Shown: piece by piece, positions 1 to 11,289 of the stretch
Numbering within the stretch: the first letter of the stretch is position 1
How the letters are laid out: each line of letters starts with the position of its first letter
Assembly: GCA_035504415.1 (NCBI GenBank)
Contig: DATJRY010000014.1
Coordinates: forward strand, 45,147-109,146
DNA from: Candidatus Sulfotelmatobacter sp.
Lineage (GTDB): Bacteria > Vulcanimicrobiota > Vulcanimicrobiia > Vulcanimicrobiales > Vulcanimicrobiaceae
Direction: 5' to 3'
Length of the DNA stretch: 64,000 nucleotides
Made by a program: the position numbers and the translations under genes
Notes under the pieces: model-generated
What the model was told of the DNA's origin: nothing
The model's input: the letters and a program-made list of their open reading frames with translations, nothing else
Databases searched by the model: none

Positions 1-294
1 ACGAAGGTCACCAAGTGGCTGCGCGACGACGACACCGCGCTCAACCTCGCCGCGTTCAGCTACGGCCTCTTGCACGCGACCGCGGTCGGCCTGGGCGACG
101 AGGGCGTCGCGGCGCTGGCGCGCGCCGCGATGGCCGACTACGCGCGCTCGGTCATGGAGATCAACCAGATCGTCCCCGACGTCGTCTTGCGCGAGCTGGC
201 ACAGGAAGGGAACCTGGTCGTCGCCGGTTCCGCCGAAACGATTCGCGAGCAGACCAACGCGATCTGGCGCCGCGAGTCGGGCGTCGCGCGCTGA
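1..294 (+). CDS. 3' fragment of an unrecognised helical protein
   Basis: The frame is open at the left edge and stops at 292-294, leaving 97 visible codons. The visible part is alanine-rich and predicted helical, with segments such as AAFSYGLLHATAVGLGDEG and MEINQIVPDVVLRELAQEG. This helical-bundle look recalls ferritin-like proteins of the DUF892 type, but I cannot identify the family from the fragment. An internal TTG at 70 could be misread as a start, yet coding character continues upstream to base 1. It is convergent with the next gene, the two stop codons lying 3 bp apart. Confidence 0.55.
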   Translation, partial: TKVTKWLRDDDTALNLAAFSYGLLHATAVGLGDEGVAALARAAMADYARSVMEINQIVPDVVLRELAQEGNLVVAGSAETIREQTNAIWRRESGVAR

Positions 295-297
295 GGC

Positions 298-918
298 TCA
301 GACCTCACGTTTGGCGAGCGTGACCATCTCGCGCATGCGCGGGTGGTCGCGCTCCTGCTGGCGCATCCACTCTTCGAGATCGGGGACTTGGCCGCCGGTG
401 CGGAAGACCCAATAGTACGTGTTGAGGTCGCCCAAATACGCGAAGCGCTTCTTGGTGTCGCGGCGCAACGCGTCGTAGCTCGGAAACGAGCGTTGATAGC
501 TCGCGATCGAGCCGAACTCGGTGGTCAGCTCGAGCAGCGTGCGCGCGTTGCGAACGGTGCCGGCGATCTTCGGTCGCGAGTGAACGATGCCGCCGGCGCG
601 CATCAGCCGCTCGACGTCATCCTCGCCGTACGCGGCGACTTTGTGCACGTCGAACTCGTCGAAGGCGCGGCGATAGTCGTCCCAGTGCGCGTCGACCATC
701 GCCCAGGAAAGGCCCGCTTGAAAGACGGCCCGGCTGATGATCGCCAGGTGATCCGCGAGCGTGGGCTCACGGACGATGCGCGGAATCCGATCGACCGGGG
801 TCGGGCGCTTGGGTACCCGGATCGGCGGCGCCGCTTTGGGTTCTTGCCTCGCTCGTGCCACGTCCGGCCGTACCTTCGCCGTTGGTTGCTCGCTCCTCTT
901 GGCTCGCCAGGCTATCAA
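298..918 (-). CDS. DNA-3-methyladenine glycosylase I-like protein
   Basis: This 206-residue protein resembles the Tag family (HhH-GPD superfamily), which excises alkylated purines. Family-like segments are FQAGLSWAMVDAHWDDYRRAF (about residues 67-87) and the following GGIVHSRPKIAGTVRNARTLL helix pair. Tag proteins are about 190 residues; here the N-terminus is a 45-residue basic, proline-rich extension. The Cys and His that bind zinc in classical Tag are not apparent, so activity on 3-methyladenine is uncertain and 'glycosylase-like' is safer. The TTG start at 918 gives a 41-bp divergent spacer to the efflux gene; a later start would trim the low-complexity N-terminus. Confidence 0.7.
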   Translation of the reverse strand: MIAWRAKRSEQPTAKVRPDVARARQEPKAAPPIRVPKRPTPVDRIPRIVREPTLADHLAIISRAVFQAGLSWAMVDAHWDDYRRAFDEFDVHKVAAYGEDDVERLMRAGGIVHSRPKIAGTVRNARTLLELTTEFGSIASYQRSFPSYDALRRDTKKRFAYLGDLNTYYWVFRTGGQVPDLEEWMRQQERDHPRMREMVTLAKREV

Positions 919-959
919 AAAGGCAGGGTCGACCCGATCGGGCGGCGCTCTAGTCCGGG

Positions 960-2366
960 GTGCGAGAACGGTGGGTGCTGATCGCGGCCGTCATCGGCTC
1001 CGGGATGAGTTTCATCGACCAGACCGCGGTCAACGTCGCGCTGCCGATCATGCAGCGCGACTTGCATGCCGACGCTCGCTCGCTGCAGTGGGTGATCGAG
1101 GGCTACACGCTGTTCCTCGCCTCGCTGATCCTGCTCGGCGGCGCGCTCGGCGACCGCTACGGTCGGCGGCTGATGTTCATGATCGGCCTGGCGATCTTCG
1201 CGCTGGCGTCGCTCGGGTGTGCGCTGGCCGGCAGCATCGTGGTGGTCAACGCCGCGCGCGCGGTGCAAGGCGTCGGTGCGGCGCTGGCGGTCCCCGAGTC
1301 GCTGGCGCTGATCAGCGCGAACTTCTCCGGTGCGGCACGCGGCCGCGCGATCGGGACCTGGTCCGGCTTCGCGTCGGCCACCGGCGCCATCGGTCCGGTC
1401 CTGGGCGGCTGGCTCGCCGAGCACTGGTCGTGGCGCGGCGTCTTCCTGATCAATCTTCCGCTGGCGGCGCTGGCGATCGCAATCTGCTGGCTGCGCGTCC
1501 CGGAGAGCCGCGACCCCGACGCGCCGCTGCGGCCCGACGTGGTGGGGCCGCTCCTCGCGACCGGCGGTTTGGGTGCCCTCACGTTCGGGCTGGTGCAAGC
1601 GCAGAGCGGTCCGATCGACGCCCGTCTGCTCGGCCTGTTCGCGCTGGCGCTGGTGCTGGCGATCGCCTTCGTCGTCGTCGAGCATCGTACGCGCGCGCCG
1701 ATGATTCCGCTCGATCTGTTTCGTTCGCGAGCCTTCAGCGGCGCCAACATCTACACGCTGTTCCTGTACATGGCGCTCGGCGGCAGCCTGTACTTCGTCC
1801 CGTATCTGCTGATCAACGTGCAGCACTACACGCCGGTCGACGCCGGCGCGGCGCTGCTCCCGTTCGTCCTGCTCAACGCGCTGCTCTCGCGCTGGGCGGG
1901 CGGCCTGATGGGGCGCATCGGCGCGCGCGTCCCGCTCGTCGTCGGCGCGGCCCTGGTGGCGTGCGGGATGCTGGCCTACGCACGACCCGGCGTCGGTGCT
2001 ACCAACTATTGGACGACGTACTTCTGGGCCGCGGTCGTGCTCGGCTTGGGCACCGCCTGCTTCGTCGCGCCGCTGACGACGACGGTCTTCGACTGCTCGC
2101 CGCCGCAGGACAGTGGCGTGGCGTCGGGCTTCAACAACGCCGTGGCGCGCAGCGCGATGCTGTTCGCGATCGCCGTGTTCGGCATCGTCCTAGTCCGCGT
2201 CGCTCCGGGCGCCGCCCGCCTGGGCGCGGGGGACCCGAGCGCCTACCTGCACGGTTTCCGCGCCGTCATGCTCGCTTCGGTGGCGTTGTGCGCGCTCGCG
2301 GCGGTGCTCGCCGTCGTCCTGATCCCGGGCCGGCCGCAGCGGCACATTGAGCCGGGCCATGGGTGA
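960..2366 (+). CDS. MFS efflux transporter, DHA2 (EmrB/QacA) type
   Basis: This 468-residue inner-membrane protein has about 14 hydrophobic segments, the length and topology of proton-driven DHA2 drug exporters. The DHA2 N-terminal motif lies at residues 17-29 (SFIDQTAVNVALP), motif A at 60-70 (GGALGDRYGRR), and motif C appears as SATGAIGPVLGGWL in the fifth helix, marking an antiporter. The GTG start at 960 places the first helix at once after a short charged N-terminus. It is divergent from the glycosylase-like gene and overlaps the next hydrolase gene by 8 bp, suggesting cotranscription. The substrate cannot be told from sequence. Confidence 0.88.
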   Translation: MRERWVLIAAVIGSGMSFIDQTAVNVALPIMQRDLHADARSLQWVIEGYTLFLASLILLGGALGDRYGRRLMFMIGLAIFALASLGCALAGSIVVVNAARAVQGVGAALAVPESLALISANFSGAARGRAIGTWSGFASATGAIGPVLGGWLAEHWSWRGVFLINLPLAALAIAICWLRVPESRDPDAPLRPDVVGPLLATGGLGALTFGLVQAQSGPIDARLLGLFALALVLAIAFVVVEHRTRAPMIPLDLFRSRAFSGANIYTLFLYMALGGSLYFVPYLLINVQHYTPVDAGAALLPFVLLNALLSRWAGGLMGRIGARVPLVVGAALVACGMLAYARPGVGATNYWTTYFWAAVVLGLGTACFVAPLTTTVFDCSPPQDSGVASGFNNAVARSAMLFAIAVFGIVLVRVAPGAARLGAGDPSAYLHGFRAVMLASVALCALAAVLAVVLIPGRPQRHIEPGHG

Positions 2367-3138
2367 GGTCGAGCTGATCACCAACGACGACGTGCAGTTG
2401 GCGGTGGAGCGGCGGGGCGGCGGGCCGCGGCGGGTGCTCTTCGCGCATGGTTGGATCTCGGGGCGGCGGATGTGGTACGAGGTCGCGGACCGGCTCGACC
2501 CCGCCCGGTTCACCAGCTACGCGCTGGACTTCCGCGGGGCCGGACTGAGCGACCGGCCGATGGCCGGGCACGATCTGGACGGCTACGCCTCCGACCTGCG
2601 GGCGGCGCTCGCGGCCGTCGGCCCGGCGGTCGTCGTCGCCCACTCGATGGGGGCCAAAGTCGCGCAATACGTGGCGACCGAGCGGAACGTCGCGATCGAG
2701 AAGTTGATCCTGGTCGCGCCGGGAAGCGCCCGCGCCTATCGGGAGGCGCCCAAGCAGCGGGCGCTCGCCGAGGAGGTTTATGGGTCGCGCAAGCGGATCG
2801 AGCGCTTCCAACGCGGGGCGATGACCCGGCTGCCGGCGCCGGAGGTCATGGAACGGATCGTCGAGGACGCCCTGATCGCCCAGCGCGAGCACTGGTTCGG
2901 CTGGTACGAGCACGGCCGCTCGGCCGAGTTCGTGGATCGGCTCGACCGGATCGACGTCCCGACCCTCGTGGTGGCCGGTGAGAAGGACCCGCTGGCGCCC
3001 CCCAGCCGGGTCCGGCGGGACGTCGTGGACCCGATCGCTGGGGCTCTCTTCGTCAACCTGCGCAACGCCGGGCACAACCTGCCGGTTGAAACGCCTGAGG
3101 AGCTAGCCGCCATCGTCGAGCGGTTCGCCGCCGGCTGA
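2359..3138 (+). CDS. alpha/beta hydrolase
   Basis: This 259-residue cytosolic alpha/beta-hydrolase has all triad positions: nucleophile Ser96 in VVAHSMGAK, acid Asp210 in VAGEKDPLAPP, and His239 in NAGHNLPVE. The oxyanion-hole strand is FAHGWISG near residue 30. Length is typical for small esterase, lactonase or haloalkane-dehalogenase-like members, and the substrate is unknown. I chose ATG 2359, which overlaps the end of the MFS gene by 8 bp; a TTG at 2347 would add four residues. It ends 27 bp before the -35 of the ribosomal str operon, with which it is probably unrelated. Confidence 0.85.
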   Translation: MGEVELITNDDVQLAVERRGGGPRRVLFAHGWISGRRMWYEVADRLDPARFTSYALDFRGAGLSDRPMAGHDLDGYASDLRAALAAVGPAVVVAHSMGAKVAQYVATERNVAIEKLILVAPGSARAYREAPKQRALAEEVYGSRKRIERFQRGAMTRLPAPEVMERIVEDALIAQREHWFGWYEHGRSAEFVDRLDRIDVPTLVVAGEKDPLAPPSRVRRDVVDPIAGALFVNLRNAGHNLPVETPEELAAIVERFAAG

Positions 3139-3164
3139 GCCGGGGCGGACGGGGGGTCCGCTCG

Positions 3165-3193
3165 TTGACGCCCCCCGTGGCGCATGGTATGCT
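3165..3193 (+). promoter_or_regulatory. sigma70-type promoter of the str operon
   Basis: TTGACG (3165-3170) and TATGCT (3188-3193) are separated by exactly 17 bp, and the spacer ends in GG just before the -10. They lie 60 bp upstream of the rpsL start. The same architecture (TTGACg, 17 bp, GG, TAnnnT) recurs before rplC and the rRNA gene in this window. Confidence 0.75.
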
Positions 3194-3252
3194 TCGAGGG
3201 TTCCGGCCCACCCGCGCGGTGTGGCCGATTTCGTGTGCGTTCGGAGAACTGA

Positions 3253-3696
3253 GTGCCAACCATTTCGCAGCTGGTCCGTAAGGGCCGCGAGAAACAGCAG
3301 AAAAAGGTGAAAACCCCGGCGTTCCGCGTCGTCTCGACCGGACCCAAGCCGGGTCACCCCGATCTGCCCAACCGCACCTTCGAGGTGCCGGGCAACCCGC
3401 AGCGTCGCGGCGTCTGCACTCAGGTCAAGACGATCACCCCCAAGAAGCCGAACTCGGCGCTGCGCAAAGTGGCGCGTGTTCGCCTCACCAACGGTGAGGA
3501 AGTGACGGCCTACATCCCGGGGATCGGCCACAACCTCCAGGAGCACTCGGTGGTGCTGATCCGCGGCGGCCGCGTCAAGGATCTGCCCGGCGTGCGCTAC
3601 CACATCATCCGCGGGACGCTCGACACGTCGGGCGCCGCGAATCGCAAGCAAGGCCGTTCCAAGTACGGCGCCAAGCGCAACGTCAAGAAGAAGTAG
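3253..3696 (+). CDS. rpsL: 30S ribosomal protein S12
   Basis: S12 sits at the decoding centre of the 30S subunit. The hallmark [17 protein letters not shown] and [14 protein letters not shown] segments are intact, so the lysine and proline positions linked to streptomycin resistance look wild type. At 147 residues it exceeds the common 124, because about 22 residues (approximately 25-46) are inserted between the N-terminal arm and GNPQRRGVC. Bacillus S12 also has an insertion at this point, but with a different sequence. The GTG start at 3253 follows GGAG at 3243-3246. First gene of the str operon. Confidence 0.98.
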   Translation: MPTISQLVRKGREKQQKKVKTPAFRVVSTGPKPGHPDLPNRTFEVPGNPQRRGVCTQVKTITPKKPNSALRKVARVRLTNGEEVTAYIPGIGHNLQEHSVVLIRGGRVKDLPGVRYHIIRGTLDTSGAANRKQGRSKYGAKRNVKKK

Positions 3697-3717
3697 AAGA
3701 AGGAAGCCTCGAGAGAC

Positions 3718-4188
3718 ATGCCGCGTAAGGGCCCGGTTCCCAAGCGTCCCATCCTTCCCGATCCGAAATTCGGGTCGAAAGTGCTCGCGCGCTTCATCAA
3801 CAAGGTGATGCTGCGTGGGAAGAAGTCCGTCGCCGAGCAGATCACCTACGGTGCGCTCGAGATGATCGCGACCAAGTCGGGTCGCGATCCGATGGACGTC
3901 TTCAATCAGGCGCTGGGCAACACGATGCCGCAGGTCGAGGTCCGTCCTCGCCGCGTCGGCGGCGCGACCTATCAGGTCCCGATGGAGGTCCGTCCGGACC
4001 GCCGTCAGGCGATGGCGATGCGCTGGCTGATCGGGTACGCGCGTTCGCGTCCCGGCCGCTCGATGACCGAGAAGCTCGCCAACGAGCTGCTCGACGCGTC
4101 CAACAACCAGGGTGCCTCGATCAAGAAGCGCGAGGACACTCATAAGATGGCCGAAGCCAACAAGGCCTTCGCGCACTACCGCTGGTAA
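3718..4188 (+). CDS. rpsG: 30S ribosomal protein S7
   Basis: S7 (156 residues, the usual length) nucleates assembly of the 30S head. The N-terminus [18 protein letters not shown], the [15 protein letters not shown] helix and the C-terminal [20 protein letters not shown] are all characteristic. It lies 21 bp after rpsL and 21 bp before fusA. An AGGAAG purine run at 3701-3706 acts as ribosome-binding site. Confidence 0.98.
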   Translation: MPRKGPVPKRPILPDPKFGSKVLARFINKVMLRGKKSVAEQITYGALEMIATKSGRDPMDVFNQALGNTMPQVEVRPRRVGGATYQVPMEVRPDRRQAMAMRWLIGYARSRPGRSMTEKLANELLDASNNQGASIKKREDTHKMAEANKAFAHYRW

Positions 4189-4209
4189 GGCGGCGCTTCG
4201 CTTTCAATC

Positions 4210-6318
4210 ATGGCTCTCAAACGCGAATATCCCCTCGAGCGCACCCGTAACATCGGCATTGCCGCGCACATCGACGCAGGCAAGACGACGGCGACGGAGC
4301 GCATCCTTTTCTATACCGGCCGGACGCACAAGATCGGTGAAGTCCACGACGGCGCTGCCACCATGGACTGGATGGTCCAAGAGCAGGAACGCGGGATCAC
4401 CATCACGTCCGCCGCGACTGCCTGCACCTGGCGCGACACGCGCATCAACATCATCGATACGCCAGGCCACGTGGACTTCACCGTCGAGGTGGAGCGCTCG
4501 CTGCGCGTCCTCGACGGCCTGGTCGCGTTGTTCGACTCGGTCGCCGCGGTGCAGCCGCAGTCCGAGACCGTCTGGCGTCAGGCGAACAAGTACGCCGTCC
4601 CCCGGGTCATCTTCGTCAACAAGATGGACCGGATGGGCGCCGACTTCTTCAATTGCGTCAAGCAGATCCGCACCCGCCTGGGCGCCCCGGCGACGCCGAT
4701 CCAAGTGCCGATCGGCGCCGAGGACAAGTTCGAGGGCGTCGTCGACCTGTTCACGATGAGCAAGATCGTCTACACCGACGACCTGGGCTCGACGATGGAC
4801 CACGTCCCGGTCACCGAGGTGGACGGCGAGTTGTTCACGACCGCGCAAGAGTGGCGCCAAGCGCTGATCGAGGCGATCGCGGAGCAGGACGACGAGCTGC
4901 TCGAGCTGTTCTTCGACGGCCAGGAGATCCCGGTCGAGCGTCTGCACAAGGCGCTGCGCGCCGCGACGATCGCCGGCAAGGTGCTGCCGATGCTTTGCGG
5001 TTCGGCCTTCAAGAACAAGGGCGTCCAGCCGCTGCTCGACGCGGTCGTCGACTTTCTGCCCTCGCCGCTCGACGCCAAGCCGATCACCGGCAAGGACCCG
5101 AAGGACGACGAGACGATCAGCCGTCAGCCCGGCGACGACGAGTACTTCTCGGCGCTGGCGTTCAAGATCGCGACCGATCCGTACGGCAACCTGACGTACT
5201 TCCGCGTCTACTCGGGCGTGCTCGAGAAGGGCAGCTACGTCTACAACGCGCGCAGCGGACGCAAGGAGCGCATCGGGCGCATCCTGCGGATGCACGCGAA
5301 CCACCGCGAGGACATCGACGCCATCGGCGCCGGCGACATCGCCGCGGCGGTCGGTCTGACCGACACGCGCACCGGCGACACGCTGTGCGACGAGAAGCAC
5401 CCGATCCTGCTCGAGAACATCACCTTCCCGGAGCCCGTCATCTCGCAGGCCATCGAGCCGAAGACGAAGGGCGACCAGGACAAGATGGGCATCGCGCTCA
5501 CGCGTCTGGCGCAGGAAGATCCGACCTTCCGCATGCGCACGGACGAAGAGACCCAGCAGACGATCATCGCCGGCATGGGTGAGCTGCACCTCGAGATCAT
5601 CCTCGATCGGCTCAAGCGCGAGTTCAAGGTCGAAGCGAACGTCGGCAAGCCGCAGGTCGCGTACCGCGAAGCGATCACCAAGACCGTCGAGAAGCAGGGC
5701 AAGTTCGTCCGGCAGACCGGTGGTAAGGGTCAGTACGGCGACGTGTGGGTCCGCCTCTCGCCGGGTGAAGTCGGTACCGGCTATACCTTCGAGTGGAAGA
5801 TCGTCGGCGGCGTGATTCCCAAAGAATTCCAGAAGCCGGTCATGGAAGGCATCCGCGAGGCGGCCCAGTCGGGCGTGCTGGCCGGGTTCCCCGTGCTCGA
5901 CTTCAAGGTCGAAGTCTTCGACGGCTCGTTCCACGACGTCGACTCGAGCGAAATGGCGTTCAAGATCGCCGGCTCGATGGCGTTCAAGGAAGCGAACCGG
6001 TCCGCCGGTCCGATCCTGCTCGAGCCGATCATGGGCGTCGAAGTCACCGCGCCGCGCGACTACATGGGCGCGGTCAACGGCGACCTCAACCGCCGTCGCG
6101 GTCAGATCCAATCGCAGGACGAAGCCGTCGGCGGCGCGGTCGTCATCAAGGCGAACGTCCCGCTTTCGGAGATGTTCGGCTACGCGACCGATCTGCGTTC
6201 GGCGACACAAGGCCGCGCGACCTACACGATGGAGTTCTCGCACTACGAGAAGGCGCCGAAGTCCGTCGAGGAAGAGATCGTCGCAAAGTCTCAGGGCAAG
6301 AAGCTCTCACCCGTTTAG
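4210..6318 (+). CDS. fusA: elongation factor G
   Basis: EF-G, the GTPase that drives translocation, is 702 residues here, full length. G1 is [15 protein letters not shown] (about residues 18-32), the switch II motif is [15 protein letters not shown], and G4 is [11 protein letters not shown]. Domain IV begins around [13 protein letters not shown] and the C-terminus carries [21 protein letters not shown], typical of canonical EF-G1. Its position between rpsG and tuf also supports the canonical factor rather than the EF-G2 paralogue. Confidence 0.98.
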   Translation: MALKREYPLERTRNIGIAAHIDAGKTTATERILFYTGRTHKIGEVHDGAATMDWMVQEQERGITITSAATACTWRDTRINIIDTPGHVDFTVEVERSLRVLDGLVALFDSVAAVQPQSETVWRQANKYAVPRVIFVNKMDRMGADFFNCVKQIRTRLGAPATPIQVPIGAEDKFEGVVDLFTMSKIVYTDDLGSTMDHVPVTEVDGELFTTAQEWRQALIEAIAEQDDELLELFFDGQEIPVERLHKALRAATIAGKVLPMLCGSAFKNKGVQPLLDAVVDFLPSPLDAKPITGKDPKDDETISRQPGDDEYFSALAFKIATDPYGNLTYFRVYSGVLEKGSYVYNARSGRKERIGRILRMHANHREDIDAIGAGDIAAAVGLTDTRTGDTLCDEKHPILLENITFPEPVISQAIEPKTKGDQDKMGIALTRLAQEDPTFRMRTDEETQQTIIAGMGELHLEIILDRLKREFKVEANVGKPQVAYREAITKTVEKQGKFVRQTGGKGQYGDVWVRLSPGEVGTGYTFEWKIVGGVIPKEFQKPVMEGIREAAQSGVLAGFPVLDFKVEVFDGSFHDVDSSEMAFKIAGSMAFKEANRSAGPILLEPIMGVEVTAPRDYMGAVNGDLNRRRGQIQSQDEAVGGAVVIKANVPLSEMFGYATDLRSATQGRATYTMEFSHYEKAPKSVEEEIVAKSQGKKLSPV

Positions 6319-6373
6319 CACGAAGAACCTACCAGCAATAACGAAGTAGCAAGGAATACCAGAAAAGGGCATC

Positions 6374-7576
<1,203 letters not shown>

Positions 7577-7592
7577 GTAAGGTTCACCAGAA

Positions 7593-7901
<309 letters not shown>

Positions 7902-7907
7902 GCACCC

Positions 7908-7936
7908 GACCCCGGCGAAATCGCCGGGGTCTTTTT
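7908..7936 (+). terminator. intrinsic terminator after rpsJ
   Basis: A perfect 10-bp stem, GACCCCGGCG (7908-7917) with CGCCGGGGTC (7922-7931), encloses the loop AAAT and is followed by five T. It closes the str operon. The ATG of the next gene starts on the base right after the T run, so that gene either depends on read-through with the hairpin arm acting as its Shine-Dalgarno, or on a start I cannot see. Confidence 0.93.
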
Positions 7937-8362
7937 ATGCCGAAATCGATCGACGTCGTTCACGAGCGGACGTTCAGCGGAACGCCACGCCGCATCTACC
8001 AGCTGCTCTCGGACATCGGCACCTCGCAAGACGCCGTGTGGCCGTTCCCCTCGCAGCCGTTTCTGCGCAGCCCCGGGCCGCTGACCCCGGGGAAGACCGA
8101 GGAGTGGCACGGCGGCCTGCACGCGGTGCTCGAGGAGGCGGAGCCCGAGTCGTCCATCCGCTGGCGCGTCGATACGCCAGGGATCGACGGAACGCACGGG
8201 TTCACGCTCGAGCCGTCGGGGAAGCGCGTGCTCGTCAGGCACCGGGTGCTCGCAACGCTCAGCGACGACGAAGGTGTTCCGCTGTGGCGCCGGCTCGAAG
8301 GCGCGCACGAGATGACGCTCGAGGCGCTCTTCGACAAGCTGGCGCGCGTTCTGAAACGGTAA
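7937..8362 (+). CDS. SRPBCC-family protein
   Basis: This 141-residue protein has the SRPBCC/polyketide-cyclase-like pattern: an N-terminal strand and helix ([19 protein letters not shown]), a mid strand [20 protein letters not shown], and the long C-terminal helix [17 protein letters not shown]. Such folds bind hydrophobic ligands; no specific function can be assigned. Its ATG directly abuts the T run of the rpsJ terminator, and the GGGG of the terminator arm at 7926-7929 is the only Shine-Dalgarno-like sequence. It is co-directional with the large regulator 56 bp downstream. Confidence 0.7.
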   Translation: MPKSIDVVHERTFSGTPRRIYQLLSDIGTSQDAVWPFPSQPFLRSPGPLTPGKTEEWHGGLHAVLEEAEPESSIRWRVDTPGIDGTHGFTLEPSGKRVLVRHRVLATLSDDEGVPLWRRLEGAHEMTLEALFDKLARVLKR

Positions 8363-8418
8363 GCTTTTCGGGCGCGCCCCAGGAGCCGCCCCGTGTGCAC
8401 GGGTAGACGCGTAGCGTC

Positions 8419-11289
8419 ATGATGTCGCCGGAGCGCCGCGGTGCGCTCGCGTCGCTGGACACCGCCGCGCTCGACCTGCTGCCGGACGCCATTTGGGTGG
8501 CCGGCCCGCGCGGCGAGATCGTGCAGGCGAACGTGGCCTGGCGGCGCTTGACGCGCACCGCCGGTGATCGCCTGGCCGACGAGAGCTTCGTCGTGCTGCT
8601 GCACCCCGACGATCTGGTGCGCGTCCAGGACCGTTGGCGGGCGCACGTCGCCAGCGGCACGGAGTACGACGACGAATACCGTTTGCTCGACGAGGACGGG
8701 CGGTACCGATGGTACCGCGGGCGCGCGGCGGCGATCGGTGACGGCGGTGTGACGCTTGGCTGGATCGGCTCGATCGTCCCCTGCGAGGACGAGCATCGCG
8801 CGCGCGAGCGAGCGACCCTGCAGGCCGACGTCAACGCGCTGTTCGCCTCGGTGACCGATCCCGACGCGTTGATCGACGCGCTGCTGGCGCGCGCCGTCCC
8901 GGCCCACGCCGACTACGCCGTCATCGATCTCTTCGACGAGCGTGGCTCGTTCGAGCGCGTCGCCAGCGCCGGGCCGCCCAACGTGCGCGAGCTGTTGGGA
9001 GCGGCCCGCGAGCGCTATCGGAATGCCAGCTCGATCGTCGGCACGTCGTGGCACGTCGCGGCGACCGGCGAGGCGATGCTGCTGAACCTGCCGACGCAGC
9101 GCACCTGGTCCGACGAAGCCGAGCGCCTTTACGGCGACTTGGGCGTGCGCTCCGCGATCATCGTGCCGTTGACCGACGGCGTGCACCGGCTGGGTTCGCT
9201 GGCCTTGGGCCGGCTCGGCGAGGATGCGACGCCGTTCGGCGAGGACGATCTGCGCTTCTACGCCGATCTCGCCGCGCGCGCGGCCGCGGTGATCTCGCAC
9301 GCGCGCACGACGCGCGAGCTGATCGGTTCCGAGCGCCGGTACCGCGCGCTCGCCGACGGCCTGCCGGACCTGATCGCGGTCACCGACGCCGGCGGCCGGC
9401 TGGCGTACGTCAACGAGCCCTGGGTGCGCCGCACCGGCTTGCGCGTCGACCCCGGCGGCGAGGACGGCTGGTCCGCTGTCGTGCATCCGGACGATCTGGC
9501 CGCGCTGCACGCGATGTTCGACCGGGCCCGCACCGAGCAGCGCGGCTTTGAGGCGCAGCACCGTCTGCGCGGCCGCGACCAGGCGTACCGCTGGTACTTG
9601 CACCGGGGCGAGCCGATCCACGCTCGCGACGCGCTGACCGGCTGGATCGGGACGTTGACGGACATCGACGAGCGCAAGCGTGCCGAAGACGCGCTGCGCA
9701 TCGTCGTCGAAGCCAGCAGCGTCTTCGGCGTCATCGACGGGTCGGCGACGCTGCAAGGGATCGCCGACGTCGCGATCGCCCACCTCGCCGACTGGTGTAC
9801 GATCTACCTCTACGACGAGGCGCAGCGGCTGCGTCCGGCCGCCGTCGCCCACCGCGATCCGCTGCGCCTGCGGGTCGCGCGCGAGTATTTGCGCCGCTTC
9901 CCGGTGCGCGACGACGACGAGCGCGCGCTGGTCGCCTCGACGGGCCGTGCCGTGCGCTTGGATCCGCTCCCGCCGGATTGGCTCGAGAGCGTCGACGACC
10001 TCGAGCAGCGCGCGGTCCTGGCGTCCTTGGATCTGGCCGGCTACCTGTTCGTCCCGCTGACGCTCGACGATCAGCGGTTGGGCGTGATGTCGCTGGGGCT
10101 CGAGGCGGCCGGCGACCAGCACTTCAACGACGAAGACGAGCAGCTGGCCGTGCTGCTGGCGCAGCGCGCCGCGATCGGCATCGCCAACGCGCGGCTCTAC
10201 GAGCGCCAGCGCCAGGTCGCGCGCACGCTGCAAGCGGCGTTCTTGCCGGCCGCGCTGCCGGCGGTCAGCGGCGTCGCGTTCGACGGCGTCTACACCGCCG
10301 GCACGCAAGACCTGAGCATCGGCGGCGATTGGTACGACGCGCTGACCTACGATGAGACGACGCTGGGCTTCTCGGTCGGCGACGTCGCCGGGCACGGTCT
10401 GGAGGCCGCCGTGACGATGGGCAAGATGCGCCAGACGTTTCGCGCGCTGGCCGTCGTCGAACGCGACCCGGCGCGCGTCTTGGCCATCGCCGACAGCGTG
10501 CTGCGCCGCGAGCATCCCGACGTCTTCGTGACCGCCTTCGCCGCGACGTACGAGCTGCGCAGCCGCACGCTTCGCTACGCCAACGCCGGCCATCCCGCGC
10601 CGTTCGTGCGCGGCGCCGACGGCGCGCTCGATCGGCTCGCGACCGGCGGCATTCCGCTCGGGCTGGCGTCGTTCGACGCGCTGGGCACGCACGCGCGCAT
10701 GCTCAGTCCCGGTGACCTCATCGTGACCTTCACCGACGGCCTGATCGAGACGACGCGCGACTTGGCCGCCGGCGAGGCGCTGGTCGCGCGCACGCTGGCG
10801 CACCCGGCGTTCGCCATCTGCACGACGCCCGCCGCCCTGCTGCGCGCGCTGGTCGTCCCCGACGAGCCGGGCGACGACATCGCGATCCTGACGATGCGCG
10901 TCGGCGGCGGTCCCGATTGGAGCTTCGACGCCAACGACTCGAACGCGGCGCAGGCGGCCCGCGCCGCGTTCGTCGCTCGGCTCACCGCGGCCGGCGTCGA
11001 CGACGAGCTGCGGGTCGCCGGCGAGGTCGTGTTCGGCGAGATCGTCGGCAACATCGCGCGCTACACGCCGGGCACCGTCGATCTCGCGCTGCGCGGCGAA
11101 CCGCGCGGCCTGGTGCTGGCGGCGCTCGACCGCGGTCCCGGCTTCCACTGGAACGCCATGCCGCCGAAGGCGATGGCGGAGAGCGGCCGGGGACTCTTCC
11201 TCATCGAGGCGCTGGCGCGCAGCGTGCGCGCCGAGTATCTGTCCGGCTTCGGCACCTACCTGGAAGTCGTGCTGGCCGCCGTCAGCTGA
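8419..11289 (+). CDS. multidomain PAS-GAF-PAS-GAF-SpoIIE phosphatase-HATPase regulator
   Basis: Domains in order over 956 residues: PAS (about 15-125, with VVLLHPDDLVRVQDRW), GAF (150-295), PAS/PAC (300-420, with GWIGTLTDIDERKRAE), GAF (435-600), a PP2C/SpoIIE phosphatase (605-815, metal motifs IGGDWYDA and VGDVAGHGLEAA, plus YANAGHPAPF), and a C-terminal RsbW-like histidine-kinase-type ATPase (830-955; N box GEIVGNIARYTPG, G1 DRGPGF, G2 GRGLFLIEAL). Phosphatase and anti-sigma-type kinase in one chain suggests a self-contained partner-switching regulator. No STAS antagonist or sigma gene is adjacent. There are no membrane segments. Its 3' end overlaps the convergent dehydrogenase by 8 bp. Confidence 0.92.
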   Translation: MMSPERRGALASLDTAALDLLPDAIWVAGPRGEIVQANVAWRRLTRTAGDRLADESFVVLLHPDDLVRVQDRWRAHVASGTEYDDEYRLLDEDGRYRWYRGRAAAIGDGGVTLGWIGSIVPCEDEHRARERATLQADVNALFASVTDPDALIDALLARAVPAHADYAVIDLFDERGSFERVASAGPPNVRELLGAARERYRNASSIVGTSWHVAATGEAMLLNLPTQRTWSDEAERLYGDLGVRSAIIVPLTDGVHRLGSLALGRLGEDATPFGEDDLRFYADLAARAAAVISHARTTRELIGSERRYRALADGLPDLIAVTDAGGRLAYVNEPWVRRTGLRVDPGGEDGWSAVVHPDDLAALHAMFDRARTEQRGFEAQHRLRGRDQAYRWYLHRGEPIHARDALTGWIGTLTDIDERKRAEDALRIVVEASSVFGVIDGSATLQGIADVAIAHLADWCTIYLYDEAQRLRPAAVAHRDPLRLRVAREYLRRFPVRDDDERALVASTGRAVRLDPLPPDWLESVDDLEQRAVLASLDLAGYLFVPLTLDDQRLGVMSLGLEAAGDQHFNDEDEQLAVLLAQRAAIGIANARLYERQRQVARTLQAAFLPAALPAVSGVAFDGVYTAGTQDLSIGGDWYDALTYDETTLGFSVGDVAGHGLEAAVTMGKMRQTFRALAVVERDPARVLAIADSVLRREHPDVFVTAFAATYELRSRTLRYANAGHPAPFVRGADGALDRLATGGIPLGLASFDALGTHARMLSPGDLIVTFTDGLIETTRDLAAGEALVARTLAHPAFAICTTPAALLRALVVPDEPGDDIAILTMRVGGGPDWSFDANDSNAAQAARAAFVARLTAAGVDDELRVAGEVVFGEIVGNIARYTPGTVDLALRGEPRGLVLAALDRGPGFHWNAMPPKAMAESGRGLFLIEALARSVRAEYLSGFGTYLEVVLAAVS

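Noticed and set aside
4204..6243. 679-codon ORF antisense to fusA
   Set aside because: Long open frames on the opposite strand arise from high GC and codon bias. The product is Arg/Asp/Leu-rich, has no family look, and the sense strand encodes unmistakable EF-G.
7996..11148. 1050-codon ORF antisense to the SpoIIE regulator
   Set aside because: Sense frame has all domain motifs; the antisense product is low-complexity Arg/Gln/Ala/Asp sequence.
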